A DNA stretch of 64,000 nucleotides from Sphingomonas sanguinis (GCF_019297835.1 NZ_CP079203.1:3090501-3154500); one strand, 5' to 3'; numbered from the stretch's first letter, positions 44,696-54,100 are shown. The notes: generated by a model from the sequence alone, not told the origin. A program made the numbers and translations.

Positions 44696-45133
44696 TCAGC
44701 AAGGATCGTGCCGATTGCGACGCGCGCCGCCGCTGGCAGGCATATCCTCCAGCGCGCGCATCTCGGCACGGATCGCGGCGATGCGCGCGCGGTCCATCAG
44801 CTTCTCGACGGCGGTCTGGTCGCGCTTGGCGGCCTTGGTCTGCTCGCCGGCCTGGGCGGCGCGCTGCTCGGCGATCTCGATGCGCGCAGTCGCGGCATCG
44901 GCCGATTCGAGCAGCCGGTGGCGGAAATGCGCGTTCGCCATCAGCGAGGCGGCCGACGCCGTCACCGCCGGAGCGGGCGTCACCGCCTCGATCAGCTGGC
45001 CGATACGCTGCGACAGCTGGTGTTCGGAGGCGACGCGCTCATGCGCGCGCGCTTCGTCGGCCAGCGTCAGATTGAGTTGCAGCGTGCGGACCCGGTGGAG
45101 CCGGGTCAGCATCGCCTGTTGCCGGGTTGCCAT
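44696..45133 (-). CDS. fliJ: Flagellar export protein FliJ-like
   Basis: A 145-residue, mostly helical protein (TRQQAMLTRLHRVRTLQLNL, ARAHERVASEHQLSQRIGQL) with the length and coiled-coil character of FliJ, the stalk of the export ATPase. The family diverges fast; position directly after fliI is the main support. Confidence 0.75.
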   Translation of the reverse strand: MATRQQAMLTRLHRVRTLQLNLTLADEARAHERVASEHQLSQRIGQLIEAVTPAPAVTASAASLMANAHFRHRLLESADAATARIEIAEQRAAQAGEQTKAAKRDQTAVEKLMDRARIAAIRAEMRALEDMPASGGARRNRHDPC

Positions 45134-45156
45134 TCATGTCCCCCCTAGAAAACGGA

Positions 45157-46494
45157 TCAGCCGATCGGCTGGCCGAAAATCCCCACCAGTTCCTCGACCG
45201 CATGGTCGAGCGGCACGACCTCGTCGGCATCCTGCCGGATATATTCCATCACCGCCGGGTGGCAGGCGATGGCGGCGTCGATCGCCGGGTCCGCGCCCGA
45301 TCGGTACGCGCCCATCAGGACGAGATCGCGATTCTCTTCGTACGTCGCAAGATGACGGCGCAGCGTCCGCGCCGCCTGGGCATGCGGGCGGCCGACGATG
45401 TCGGTCATCACGCGGCTGACCGAGGGGCCGATGTCGATGGCGGGATAGACGCCGCGCTCGGCCAGATGGCGGTTGAGCACGATATGCCCGTCCAGGATCG
45501 ACCGCGCCGAGTCGACCACGGGGTCGTTGCCGTCGTCGCCGTCCGCCAGCACGGTGTAGATGGCGGTGATCGATCCGGTCCCGTGCGCATCGGCGCCCGC
45601 CCGCTCGATCAAATTGGGCAACATCGCGATGGCCGAGGGCGGATAACCCCGCGCCGAGGCGGGTTCGCCCAGCGCCAGCCCGATCTCGCGCCCGGCATGG
45701 GCGACGCGGGTCAGCGAATCCATGATGAGCAGGACCTTCTTGCCCTCGGCACGAAACGCCTCGGCAATGGCGGTGGCGCGCAGGGCGCCGCGGATACGCA
45801 GCACCGGCGAATGGTTGGCGGGCACCGCGACCACGACCGAGCGGGCGCGGGCCGCGCCTGCGACCTTGGTTTCGAGGAAGTCGGCGACTTCGCGGCTGCG
45901 CTCGCCGATCAGGCCGATGACGATGACATCGGCGCGGGCGGCGCGGACCATCATGCCCAGCAGCACCGATTTGCCGACGCCCGACCCCGCCATGATGCCG
46001 ACGCGCTGGCCCTGACCGATGGTCAGCAGCCCGTTGATCGCGCGCACGCCGACGTCCATCGGCTCGAGCACGCGGCCCCGGTCGAGCGGCGACTGCAGCT
46101 TGCCCGCCAGCGGCCAGTGGCTCGCACCGCGAATGGGCCCCAGGCCGTCGATCGGCTTGCCCGACCCGTCGACCACGCGGCCCAGCATCGCCGCGCCCAC
46201 TTCCGCCTCGCCCGGAGGGCCGAGCGGGCGCACCGGCGCGCGCGGGAGCAGGGGGGCGGGGCCGCCCAGATTCATCATCAGCGTGCGCCCGTTGCGGAAA
46301 CCGATCACCTCGGCCTCGACGCAGTGGCTGCCCTTATCGCCGATCGCACAGACCGTGCCGACCGGCAGCGACAGCCCGACCGCTTCCATCAGCAGACCGT
46401 CATAGGAGGCCAGCCGACCCGCGACCATCGCACGCGGCGCGAAGTCCGCCTGGGCCAGCGTTTCCAGATAATCGGTGGTGAAACGGTTCAGCAT
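45157..46494 (-). CDS. fliI: Flagellum-specific ATP synthase FliI
   Basis: A 445-residue hexameric ATPase that energises flagellar export. Walker A is AGSGVGKS (residues 169-176), Walker B lies in KKVLLIMDSLTRVAHAGRE, and GYPPSAIAMLPNLIERAG plus GSITAIYTVLADGDDGNDPV are family signatures. ATG 46494 gives the usual N-terminus; the start overlaps the fliH stop by 7 bases. Confidence 0.97.
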   Translation of the reverse strand: MLNRFTTDYLETLAQADFAPRAMVAGRLASYDGLLMEAVGLSLPVGTVCAIGDKGSHCVEAEVIGFRNGRTLMMNLGGPAPLLPRAPVRPLGPPGEAEVGAAMLGRVVDGSGKPIDGLGPIRGASHWPLAGKLQSPLDRGRVLEPMDVGVRAINGLLTIGQGQRVGIMAGSGVGKSVLLGMMVRAARADVIVIGLIGERSREVADFLETKVAGAARARSVVVAVPANHSPVLRIRGALRATAIAEAFRAEGKKVLLIMDSLTRVAHAGREIGLALGEPASARGYPPSAIAMLPNLIERAGADAHGTGSITAIYTVLADGDDGNDPVVDSARSILDGHIVLNRHLAERGVYPAIDIGPSVSRVMTDIVGRPHAQAARTLRRHLATYEENRDLVLMGAYRSGADPAIDAAIACHPAVMEYIRQDADEVVPLDHAVEELVGIFGQPIG

Positions 46495-47285
46495 TGGGGA
46501 ACGGGAACCTTGTCGATCGCGGCGGCGAGCTGGTCGAGCCACAGCGAGGGGCCATCCTCGACGATGGTCGAGGCGCTTTCGAGGACGAAGCCGCCGCGCT
46601 CCACATTGGGATCGCCGACGGGGAAGACGGTTTGCGGCAGGCGTTCGGTCAGCATCGCCACGTCATCGGGATGGACGCGCAGCATCGCGGCTTCCTTGGC
46701 GTCGGACAGCATGTCCATCGCCGCCTCGATCCGGCCGGTCAGCCGCTCGGCATCGACGCCGATTTCGCTCACCAGCTTGCCGACCAGCATCAGCACGGTC
46801 TGGCGCAGCTGTTCGGCCATCGCTTGCCGGTCGATGCGCGCGTTCAGCGCCTCGGCGATGGAGTCGACCATCCGGCCGTCGCGCGCCTCGGCCTCGGCCT
46901 GCGCCTGAAACTGACGCTGGGCGGCGGCTAGCCCTTCGGCATAGCCCTCCGCATGGCCCGAGGCATGGGCGGCGGTGATCGGATCGATCGCCGGTTCGAC
47001 GGGATCCTCGCATGCGGCAAAGGGGTCCCAGCCCTGGGTCGGGTCGTGATCGCGGCTGGCGGGATAGAAATGGCGCGGATGGCCGGGCGCGATATTGTCG
47101 GCCGCCGTCGCGCCCAGGCCGCCGGTCGGCGCCTGCGGCCGGAACGAGATCGGGCCGGAACCCAGATCGATGTTGAGGCCCGGCATCCCCGACGGCGCGA
47201 AGCCGCCGGGTGGCGCGAACGCCTGTTGCAGCGCGGCCGCCGCTGCATTCTGGCGGGCGGAAAAGCCGGCGACGAAATCAGACAT
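46488..47285 (-). CDS. fliH: Flagellar assembly protein FliH
   Basis: A 265-residue regulator of FliI. A disordered N-terminus leads into Ala/Gln/Glu helices with GHAEGYAEGLAAAQRQFQAQ (a GxxxG-type region) and a conserved C-terminus (ERGGFVLESASTIVEDGPSL, WLDQL). It overlaps fliG by 8 bases and fliI by 7. Confidence 0.9.
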   Translation of the reverse strand: MSDFVAGFSARQNAAAAALQQAFAPPGGFAPSGMPGLNIDLGSGPISFRPQAPTGGLGATAADNIAPGHPRHFYPASRDHDPTQGWDPFAACEDPVEPAIDPITAAHASGHAEGYAEGLAAAQRQFQAQAEAEARDGRMVDSIAEALNARIDRQAMAEQLRQTVLMLVGKLVSEIGVDAERLTGRIEAAMDMLSDAKEAAMLRVHPDDVAMLTERLPQTVFPVGDPNVERGGFVLESASTIVEDGPSLWLDQLAAAIDKVPVPQC

Positions 47286-48291
47286 AATCGTCCTCGCCTC
47301 CGCCCATCATGATCGTGCCTTCCTTGGCCAGGTTGCGGGCGACGGTAATCATCGCCTTCTGCGCCTCCAGCACTTCGGACAGCTTCATGGGGCCGCGCGA
47401 TTCGATCTCGTCGCGGATACCGGCCGCCGCACGCGCCGACATACAACCCAGGAAGCGATCGCGTGCCGCCTCGTCCGCACCCTTGAGCGCGCGGGTGAGG
47501 ATTTCGCCGTCGACGTTGCGGATGAGCGTGCCGAGATTCTTGTCGTCCATGTCGAGCAGGTTGTCGAAGATGAACAAGGCTTCCTCGATCTGCTTGGCGA
47601 CATCGCGGTCGATCTTGAACAGCTTGGGCATGACCCGCTGCTCGGTCGCCTTGCGGGCGCTCGACAGGATCTTGGCCGCTTCGCGCGAACCGCCCATCGC
47701 CAGGCCCTGGCCGCCGCTGCCGCCTTCGCTCCAGCGCTTGAGCACGCCGTTCAGCGTGTCGATCGCCTGCGGCGTCACCGGACCCAGCCGGGCGACGCGG
47801 TGCAGGATGTCGGGCTGCATCGCCTCGGGTAGCAGCTCCAGCACCTTGCCCGCCACGGCGGGGTCGCAATTGGCGATCAGGACCGCGCCGATCTGCGGAT
47901 GTTCCTTCTCGACGATCTTGGCGATGTCGATCGGGTCGAGCCAGCCGAGCATCTCGATCTCGCACTGCGCCTCGGCGGGCACGATGCGCGACAGGACGCT
48001 GCTCGCACGCTCGGGCCCGAGCGCCCGGTTCATCACATTCTCGACGATCGGCTTGGGCTGAAAGGCGATCGAGGCGCGGGCGCGGGCACAGCCGACGAAA
48101 TCGTCGAGCACGAAGCCGACATCCTGCTCGCTGACATCGGCGATCGAATACATCGCCTTGCCCAATTCGCGCACCTCATCGGGTTCCAGCTTCTGGAGGA
48201 TGGCGGCGGCTTCTTCCTCGCCGACCAGCATCATCAGGACGGCGGCCCGTTCGACACCCGAATAGACGCGCCCCTCTTCGACCGACGCCAT
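47278..48291 (-). CDS. fliG: Flagellar motor switch protein FliG
   Basis: A 337-residue rotor protein that contacts MotA and generates torque. N-terminal GVERAAVLMMLVGEEEAAAI, the middle EHPQ motif (IVEKEHPQIGAVLIANCDPA) and C-terminal torque helix region (LFIFDNLLDMDDKNLGTLIR, RDRFLGCMSARAAAGIRDEI) are all present. Coupled to fliF by TAATG. Confidence 0.97.
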   Translation of the reverse strand: MASVEEGRVYSGVERAAVLMMLVGEEEAAAILQKLEPDEVRELGKAMYSIADVSEQDVGFVLDDFVGCARARASIAFQPKPIVENVMNRALGPERASSVLSRIVPAEAQCEIEMLGWLDPIDIAKIVEKEHPQIGAVLIANCDPAVAGKVLELLPEAMQPDILHRVARLGPVTPQAIDTLNGVLKRWSEGGSGGQGLAMGGSREAAKILSSARKATEQRVMPKLFKIDRDVAKQIEEALFIFDNLLDMDDKNLGTLIRNVDGEILTRALKGADEAARDRFLGCMSARAAAGIRDEIESRGPMKLSEVLEAQKAMITVARNLAKEGTIMMGGGEDDYV

Positions 48292-50102
48292 TACTGCTGC
48301 GCCTCCGAACGGATCATGTCACGCACGGCGAGCGCGGCGCGCGCGGGGTTGTCGCGGGTGAAGCCACGCACCTTGGTGATCCGCTCGTTGAAATTGTTGG
48401 TCTCTTCGATCTCGTCCAGCGTCACGGCGGGCGGCTGCTGGCCGATCATGCCCGCCATGGGCTGGCCGTCCGCGCCGACCCACATGGGCTGGCCATCGGC
48501 ACCGATCCGCACGGGCTGGCCGTCGGGGCCCATCACCGGCTGACCATCGGCGCCGAGCAGGACATTGCCCACGCCCGCGCCATCGGCCGCACCCATGGGC
48601 AGCGCCTTGGCGGCGTCGGCCGCGTCCTTCTTCTTGGACATGGCCTTCACCATCGGCCGCACGCCGAGCAGCAGGACCAGCAGTGCGATCAACAGCGCGG
48701 TCGCATTGCGCGCCACGATGGGCAGCCAGCTATTGTCGTACCAGGCGCGCTTGTCCTCGACGCCTGCGTCGGCGAACTTGCGGCTGATGACGGTGACATT
48801 GTCGTTGCGTTGCTGGTCGAAACCGACCGCCGACTTCACCAGGTCGGAAATCTGGTTGATCTCCATCTGGCTGCGCTTGCCGGTGGCGGGGTCGCGGAGC
48901 AGGACGGCGACGGTCAGCCGCTTGATCGAACCTGGCGCGGCGCGGGTCACCGACACTTCCTTGTTCAGGTCATAGGCACGCTGGAAGGCGTCGGACTGCT
49001 TTTCCGGGTTCAGGCCCGGACCACCGGCGACCGGCTTGCCATCGGCAGGCGGAGCGCCGTTCGCACCGTTCGCGGCCTGCGGCTGCTGCAGCGTGCTGGC
49101 GGGCGGCGGCGTGTTGGACAGCGCGCCGGGAATGCCGCCGGGGGTGGTCGGATCCTTCTGATTGCCGGTCCAGTTGCCGGTTTCGGCGCGCAGCGCACCG
49201 TCCTTGTCATAGCGTTCGCGGGTCGCGCTGGTTTCGTCCAGATTGACCTCGGTCTGCACCTCGGCGGTGAAGTTGCCCGCACCGACCAGCGGGGTCAGCA
49301 GCTGGATCAGCTGGGTGCGGTACTTTTCCTCCAGGCGGCGCTGGAAATCGATGCGGCGATCGTCGCCGGTCGCACCCTCGGCACCCTTTTTGGACAGCAG
49401 GCCGCCCATCTGGTCGACCACGGTCACGTCCTCGGGCTTCATGCCCGGTACCGACGAGGCGACGAGATTGACGATCGACTGGACCTGCGATTCCGACAGC
49501 GAGCGCCCGGCGTTCAGCTTCAGCACCACCGAGGCGGAGGGCGAGGACTTGTCGCGGATGAAGGGCGAGGCCTCGGGCGTGGCGAGGTGCACGCGCGCCT
49601 CGGCCACCGCGTCGATCTCCTCGATCGAGCGCGCCAATTCGCTCTCGCGCGCCTGGCGAAGGCGTTCGCCCTCGACCGCGCGGCTGACACCCATCGGCAA
49701 CTGGTCGAGGATCGCATAGCCGCCGGGTGCCTGCTTGGGCAGACCCTGGCCCGCCAGCAGCATCCGCGCCTTGGAGTAGTCCTCCTCGTTCACGGTCAGC
49801 GCGCCGGTACCGTCGTTGATCTTGCTCTTGATGTTGGCGGCCGACAGCGCGGTCGTGACCGCCTGCTTGTCCGCGTCCGACAGATTGTCGAACAGCGTCT
49901 TCTGCGGCGGGCTGGACAGCGCCATCCAGGCGAGCGCGGCGGCGGCGATCAGCCCGATCAGCATCGCCATCGGCGCCGAACGACGGACGGCGGGCTGCGC
50001 CATCACCGACTTGATCTGGCGAAGCGGGTTGGCGAACTTTTCCGGCAAAGGCGGCAAGGCCGGTGCTGGATTGGCGGATGCGGGGGTGAGGGCAGTGCTC
50101 AT
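48291..50102 (-). CDS. fliF: Flagellar MS-ring protein FliF
   Basis: A 603-residue ring protein with two membrane helices and a large periplasmic region. ALAWMALSSPPQKTLFDNLS, ARVHLATPEASPFIRDK, VNLVASSVPGMKPEDVTVVD and AWYDNSWLPIVARNATALLI match the family. The FliG-binding tail is at the C-terminus. Before it, residues around 515-555 contain four imperfect copies of a GxDGQP(V/M) unit of about 9-10 residues, which is not usual for FliF. Confidence 0.96.
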   Translation of the reverse strand: MSTALTPASANPAPALPPLPEKFANPLRQIKSVMAQPAVRRSAPMAMLIGLIAAAALAWMALSSPPQKTLFDNLSDADKQAVTTALSAANIKSKINDGTGALTVNEEDYSKARMLLAGQGLPKQAPGGYAILDQLPMGVSRAVEGERLRQARESELARSIEEIDAVAEARVHLATPEASPFIRDKSSPSASVVLKLNAGRSLSESQVQSIVNLVASSVPGMKPEDVTVVDQMGGLLSKKGAEGATGDDRRIDFQRRLEEKYRTQLIQLLTPLVGAGNFTAEVQTEVNLDETSATRERYDKDGALRAETGNWTGNQKDPTTPGGIPGALSNTPPPASTLQQPQAANGANGAPPADGKPVAGGPGLNPEKQSDAFQRAYDLNKEVSVTRAAPGSIKRLTVAVLLRDPATGKRSQMEINQISDLVKSAVGFDQQRNDNVTVISRKFADAGVEDKRAWYDNSWLPIVARNATALLIALLVLLLGVRPMVKAMSKKKDAADAAKALPMGAADGAGVGNVLLGADGQPVMGPDGQPVRIGADGQPMWVGADGQPMAGMIGQQPPAVTLDEIEETNNFNERITKVRGFTRDNPARAALAVRDMIRSEAQQ

Positions 50103-50103
50103 C

Positions 50104-50478
50104 TTACACCGGCATGCTCATGATGTCCTTATAGGCGGACAGGAGTTTGTTACGGACTTGCAGGGTCGCCTCGAACCCGACCGACGCCTGCTGGCGGGCC
50201 ATCATCACCTTCGCGATGTCGACCGTTTCGCCGCGTTCGTAGGATTCGGACAGGCGGGCGGCCTGCTGCTGGCCTTCGTTCACGCCCTTCAGCGCGGACT
50301 CCAGCGTATCGGCAAAGCTGGTCGGCGCGGCGACCGGCTGAGTCTGGGCGGCCTGTGCCGCCTGGTTGGCACCGGCCTGGCTTGCCGCCTTGAGCGCCTG
50401 ATTGCGTTCCAGGATCTGGGCACGAAGCGCCATCACCCGGTCGACGCTCATCGCACCGCCGACACCACCGACGCTCAT
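50104..50478 (-). CDS. fliE: Flagellar hook-basal body complex protein FliE
   Basis: A 124-residue adaptor between MS ring and rod. FADTLESALKGVNEGQQQAA, ARQQASVGFEATLQVRNKLL and SAYKDIMSMPV form the FliE signature. It lies one base before fliF and overlaps flbD by ATGA, so flbD leads the whole fliE-to-fliP operon. Confidence 0.95.
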   Translation of the reverse strand: MSVGGVGGAMSVDRVMALRAQILERNQALKAASQAGANQAAQAAQTQPVAAPTSFADTLESALKGVNEGQQQAARLSESYERGETVDIAKVMMARQQASVGFEATLQVRNKLLSAYKDIMSMPV

Positions 50479-51758
50479 GCCATCATGGCCCGGCTAGAGG
50501 GTCGGATGATCTCTTCGCCCTGCTCACGCGCCTTGGCGAGACGGTAGCGCAGGGTGCGCTCCGAAATGCCGAGGCGCTTGGCCGTCTCGACCCGGTTGCC
50601 GCCGCAGGCCGCCAGCATTTCGCGGATCGCGGCGAACTCGCTCATCTGCACGACCTTGCCGAGCGTCGCTTCCGCCGTCGTGACGGTCAGCGGCTCGTCG
50701 TCCAGGTCGTTGGCGATCATCGGGCGGTCGAACACGATATGCTCGGGCTCGATCGTCTCGCCACCGGCAAAGAGCAGCGCGCGCTGGATGACGTTTTCCA
50801 GCTCGCGGACATTGCCTGGCCAGTTGTGCTTGGCGAGCTTCTCGATCGCCGTCGCGCTCGGCCACGGAATGGCGGTGCGGCCAGCGGCGTGGCGCAGGAT
50901 CATCGTCGCGGCGAGCGCGGGGATATCCAGGCGACGCTCGGCCAGCGCCTTGGTGGTCAGCGGGAAGACCGACAGGCGGTAGTACAAGTCGGCGCGGAAC
51001 CGGCCCGCCGCCACTTCGGCCTGCAGGTCGCGGTTGGCGCAGGCGATGACGCGGACGTCGACCGACTGCGGCATCGACGCGCCGAGCGGGATCACTTCGC
51101 GCTCCTGAAGGACGCGCAGCAGCTTGGCCTGCAGCTGGAGCGGCATCTCGGCAATCTCGTCGAGGAGCAGCGTGCCGCCATCCGCCGCGCGGAAGAAGCC
51201 TTCGCCCGCCTGCGCCGCGCCGGTGAACGCGCCCTTCTGGTGACCGAAGAGCAGGGCCTCGAGCATCGATTCCGGCAGCGCGGCGCAGTTGATCGCGACG
51301 AACGGCTTGTTGGCGCGGGCCGACTGCGCATGGATGGCGCGGGCGACGACTTCCTTGCCAGTGCCGGTCGGGCCGTTGATGAGGACGGTGATGTCCGCCT
51401 GCGCGACCCGCTCGGCCAGCGTGAAGAGCGCTAGGCTCTCCGGGTCGGCGGCGGTCGGCATGGTCGAACCGGCCAGCAGCGCGCGGACGAAGCTGTTGCC
51501 GACGCCCGATTCCGCGGAGGAATAGGTCACGGCGGCAGGGCGGCCGCCCATCGCCGGGGTGATGGCCGGGACCGGACCGTCGGACACGACGACGGTGCGC
51601 GCCGGATGCTCGATCACGTCGCCCTCGGTGACGAGGAACAGGTCCCCGGCCTGGGGCACGGCGCCCTGCTCGGCAATGGCCATGCCCTGGGCCCGCAACC
51701 CGGAAATCAGCGCATATTTCTGCTTAACGAGCGCAGCGGAGGGGTGAATCGACGACAT
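50475..51758 (-). CDS. flbD: Sigma-54-dependent flagellar regulator FlbD-like
   Basis: A protein of 427 residues. An AAA+ activator domain holds Walker A NGPTGTGKE, the sigma-54 contact loop GAFTGA at residues 176-181 (GHQKGAFTGAAQ) and LLLDEIAEMPLQLQAKLLRV; a Fis-type helix-turn-helix ends it (LAACGGNRVETAKRLGISER). The N-terminal about 125 residues lack a recognisable receiver with a phospho-acceptor Asp, as in FleQ/FlbD-like regulators with atypical inputs. ATG 51758 has AAAGGA 9 bases upstream. It overlaps fliE and is divergent from the first flagellin; CGGCAA motifs upstream may be its own sites. Confidence 0.92.
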   Translation of the reverse strand: MSSIHPSAALVKQKYALISGLRAQGMAIAEQGAVPQAGDLFLVTEGDVIEHPARTVVVSDGPVPAITPAMGGRPAAVTYSSAESGVGNSFVRALLAGSTMPTAADPESLALFTLAERVAQADITVLINGPTGTGKEVVARAIHAQSARANKPFVAINCAALPESMLEALLFGHQKGAFTGAAQAGEGFFRAADGGTLLLDEIAEMPLQLQAKLLRVLQEREVIPLGASMPQSVDVRVIACANRDLQAEVAAGRFRADLYYRLSVFPLTTKALAERRLDIPALAATMILRHAAGRTAIPWPSATAIEKLAKHNWPGNVRELENVIQRALLFAGGETIEPEHIVFDRPMIANDLDDEPLTVTTAEATLGKVVQMSEFAAIREMLAACGGNRVETAKRLGISERTLRYRLAKAREQGEEIIRPSSRAMMA

Positions 51759-51819
51759 CTGGCGTGGAGTCCTTTCGTGACTCTCCAATGCCGCCTGTTT
51801 GGTAAAACCGTGGTTAATG

Positions 51820-51931
51820 CGGCAACGGCAGCGGCAAGTTTTTTCCGGGCGCGACGCGCGCCCGTATGTGGGCGGGCGTCGCCCGGCCGCGCGCGCGACC
51901 GTTCCGGCAATACCGGCAAGCGCCCCGGCAA
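51820..51931. promoter_or_regulatory. Cluster of five CGGCAA motifs between flbD and flagellin 1
   Basis: CGGCAA occurs at 51820-51825, 51832-51837, and as CCGGCAA at 51904-51910, 51913-51919 and 51925-51931, all in the same orientation. The same motif is clustered near the sigma-54 promoters at 59361 and 61989/62138. Candidate FlbD binding (ftr-like) sites; binding is inferred. Confidence 0.55.
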
Positions 51932-51950
51932 AAATTTGCATGGAGCCGGC

Positions 51951-51977
51951 TAAAGCCTGCCGGAAAGCGGCCGTTAC
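51951..51977 (+). promoter_or_regulatory. Sigma-28 (FliA) promoter of flagellin 1
   Basis: TAAAG at 51951-51955, 14 bases, then GCCGTTAC at 51970-51977. Predicted leader is about 60 bases. Confidence 0.88.
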
Positions 51978-52044
51978 TCCACTCGGCGGCTCGGTGGTCC
52001 AGAGGGGACACAGACGGATCGCCGAGCAGATTTGGAGACATCAC

Positions 52045-52935
52045 ATGACCGTTATTGCCAGCAATATCAGTGCTATGCGGGCAACCGCTGCTTCGACCTC
52101 GGCCTCGCTCGCGCTCAGCACCTCGATGCAGCGCCTGTCGACCGGCAACCGCATCAACTCGGCAAAGGACGACGCGGCGGGTCTGGCCATCAGCGACTCG
52201 ATGACTGCCCAGATCAAGGGCATGTCGCAGGGCATTCGCAACGCGAATGACGGCATTTCGCTGGCTCAGACGGCGGAAGGCGCGCTGAACGAAGTCGGAA
52301 ACATGCTCCAGCGTATGCGTGAGCTGAAGGTCCAGTCGTCGAACGGCACCTATTCGACCGCGGACAAGGCGAACATCACCAACGAGCAGACCTCGCTGGC
52401 CGCCCAGATCAAGTCGGTCATCACCAATACCAAATTCAACGGCAAGACGCTGTTCGACTCGACGGCAGCCGCTTCCGCGGTGACGATCCAGACCGGTGCG
52501 ACGACGAGCGATACGGTCGCGATCAACCTGCGCGACATGACCGCGACCTACACGCCTGCGGCTGCTGGTCCGCCCGCCACGGCAGAAGCCGGTTCGAAGC
52601 TGAGCGCCGTGGTCGACTTCTCGGCCGCAGCGACCACTGCCGGTGACTCGGCTGCGCTGAAGTCGGACAGTCTGGACAATTACGACGCCGCGATCGCCGA
52701 CGTGTCGAAGATCCGGGCAGGCCTGGGTGCGGTGCAGAACCGGCTCCAGTCGGCGGTCAACAGCGCGACGTCGAACATGACCAACCTGGCCGAAGCGAAG
52801 AGCCGTATCTCGGATACGGACTTCTCGGAAGAAACCACCGCGCTCGCCAAGGCGCAGATCCTGAGCCAGGCGTCCACCGCGATGCTGAGCCAGGCCAACC
52901 AGTCGCAGCAGGGCGTGCTGAAGCTCCTCGGCTAA
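52045..52935 (+). CDS. fliC: Flagellin 1
   Basis: A 296-residue short flagellin with only the conserved D0/D1 ends and a small variable middle. N-terminus [20 protein letters not shown], then [21 protein letters not shown]-terminus [20 protein letters not shown] ending GVLKLLG. ATG 52045 follows TTTGGAGA. Read from its own sigma-28 promoter and divergent from flbD. It differs clearly from flagellin 2 in the centre, so the pair may form a mixed filament. Confidence 0.96.
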   Translation: MTVIASNISAMRATAASTSASLALSTSMQRLSTGNRINSAKDDAAGLAISDSMTAQIKGMSQGIRNANDGISLAQTAEGALNEVGNMLQRMRELKVQSSNGTYSTADKANITNEQTSLAAQIKSVITNTKFNGKTLFDSTAAASAVTIQTGATTSDTVAINLRDMTATYTPAAAGPPATAEAGSKLSAVVDFSAAATTAGDSAALKSDSLDNYDAAIADVSKIRAGLGAVQNRLQSAVNSATSNMTNLAEAKSRISDTDFSEETTALAKAQILSQASTAMLSQANQSQQGVLKLLG

Positions 52936-52987
52936 TCGCCCTGGGCGAATGCCGACCGCGGTTTTCCCCTCGGTCGCGGAAGGTGGA

Positions 52988-53036
52988 CCCCCCGATGCCT
53001 TATAATGATGCCTTATAATAAGGTGTCGGGGGGCTC
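52988..53036 (+). repeat. Hairpin with tandem 13-base repeat between the two flagellins
   Basis: GATGCCTTATAAT is repeated head to tail at 52994-53006 and 53007-53019. Outer arms CCCCCCGA and TCGGGGGG pair, and CCTTAT/ATAAGG inside can pair in two registers because of the duplication. There is no T-run, so this may be an mRNA-stabilising or slippery structure rather than a normal terminator. Confidence 0.65.
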
Positions 53037-53071
53037 CGCCCGAAAAAATGCGCCCAAATCACTTTTTTCTC

Positions 53072-53098
53072 TAAAGCGCGGTTCCAAGCGGTCGTTAC
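53072..53098 (+). promoter_or_regulatory. Sigma-28 (FliA) promoter of flagellin 2
   Basis: TAAAG at 53072-53076, 14 bases, then GTCGTTAC at 53091-53098. The surroundings (AAGCGGYCGTTAC, then a GGCRGCTCG block) are conserved with the flagellin 1 promoter. Confidence 0.85.
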
Positions 53099-53161
53099 CC
53101 GTCTTGGCAGCTCGACCTTCGCCTTGGGGGCGGCGGAGAGCTCCGGCTTTGGAGAACAACC

Positions 53162-54010
53162 ATGACGGTTATCGCCAGTAATATTTCGGCGTTACGCGCA
53201 TCGAGCGCCAACGGCGCCGCGACGGAAGCGCTGAACGTTTCGATGCAGCGCCTGTCCACCGGCAAGCGAATCAATTCTGCGAAGGACGACGCCGCAGGTC
53301 TCGCCATCGCCGCATCCATGTCGGCGCAGGTGCGCGGCATGAATCAGGGTATCCGCAACGCCAATGACGGCATCTCGATGGCGCAGACCGCCGAAGGCGC
53401 GCTGGACGAGGTGAGCAACATGCTCCAGCGGATGCGCGAATTGGCGGTGCAGAAGGCCAACGGCATCTACTCTACCAACGACAAGGCGAACATCACGTCC
53501 GAGCAGACGGCGCTGGCGAATCAGGTGTCGAACATCCTGTTCAATACTCAGTTCAACGGCCAGAAGTTGCTGGACGGTTCGGCGGGTACAGCAGGTGTCG
53601 TGCCGATCCAGGCGGGCGCGAACACCAATGACGCCATCAAAATGACCTTTACCGACCTGACGACCGACACCGCCATCAACGGCGTTATCAACGTCGTCAA
53701 TCCGACGACCGGTCCCAGCAGCATCATCGATCCCCCGGTGGCTCTGGAAAAGTTCGACGCCGCCATCGGCCGGGTCGCCAATATCCGCGCGGGCCTCGGC
53801 GCCACGCAGAACCGGCTCCAGTCGGCGGTCAACAACCTGACCTCGAACGTCACCAACCTGACGGATGCGCGCAGCCGCATCGAGGATACCGATTTCTCGG
53901 CGGAAACCACCGCGCTCGCCAAGGCCCAGATTCTGAGCCAGGCGTCGACCGCGATGTTGAGCCAGGCCAACCAGTCGCAGCAGGGCGTGCTCAAGCTGCT
54001 CGGCCAGTAA
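53162..54010 (+). CDS. fliC: Flagellin 2
   Basis: A 282-residue short flagellin, paralogous to flagellin 1. N-terminus [61 protein letters not shown]-terminus [20 protein letters not shown] ending LLGQ. Own sigma-28 promoter; a strong terminator follows. The central part differs from flagellin 1, so this is an old duplication, not a recent copy. Confidence 0.96.
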   Translation: MTVIASNISALRASSANGAATEALNVSMQRLSTGKRINSAKDDAAGLAIAASMSAQVRGMNQGIRNANDGISMAQTAEGALDEVSNMLQRMRELAVQKANGIYSTNDKANITSEQTALANQVSNILFNTQFNGQKLLDGSAGTAGVVPIQAGANTNDAIKMTFTDLTTDTAINGVINVVNPTTGPSSIIDPPVALEKFDAAIGRVANIRAGLGATQNRLQSAVNNLTSNVTNLTDARSRIEDTDFSAETTALAKAQILSQASTAMLSQANQSQQGVLKLLGQ

Positions 54011-54100
54011 TTCCCGGATCCTGAGCGCCCCGGCACCGCGCCCCCACTCGGGTGGCGGGGCCGACCGGCCGCGAGATCCTCCCGGACCGGTTTGCAGGAC

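Noticed and set aside
51803..51817. TAAA-N7-TTAA resembling a CtrA site before flbD
   Set aside because: Only one half-site matches TTAA-N7-TTAA; too weak to claim without a genome-wide model.
51820..51850. Possible sigma-54 promoter for flbD on the minus strand
   Set aside because: The GG and GC elements are separated by 9 rather than 10 bases, and sigma-54 is strict about this.
51904..51940. GGCAAAAATTTGCA as a sigma-54 promoter for flagellin 1
   Set aside because: Spacing is 9 bases and the clear sigma-28 promoter directly downstream explains the gene.
51759..51941. Upstream extension of flbD in frame
   Set aside because: The added 61 residues are Arg/Cys-rich with no similarity to regulators, while ATG 51758 has a good ribosome binding site.
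52994..53019. TATAAT boxes in the flagellin intergenic repeat as promoters
   Set aside because: No -35 at proper spacing, and the boxes are by-products of the hairpin duplication; the sigma-28 promoter lies further downstream.
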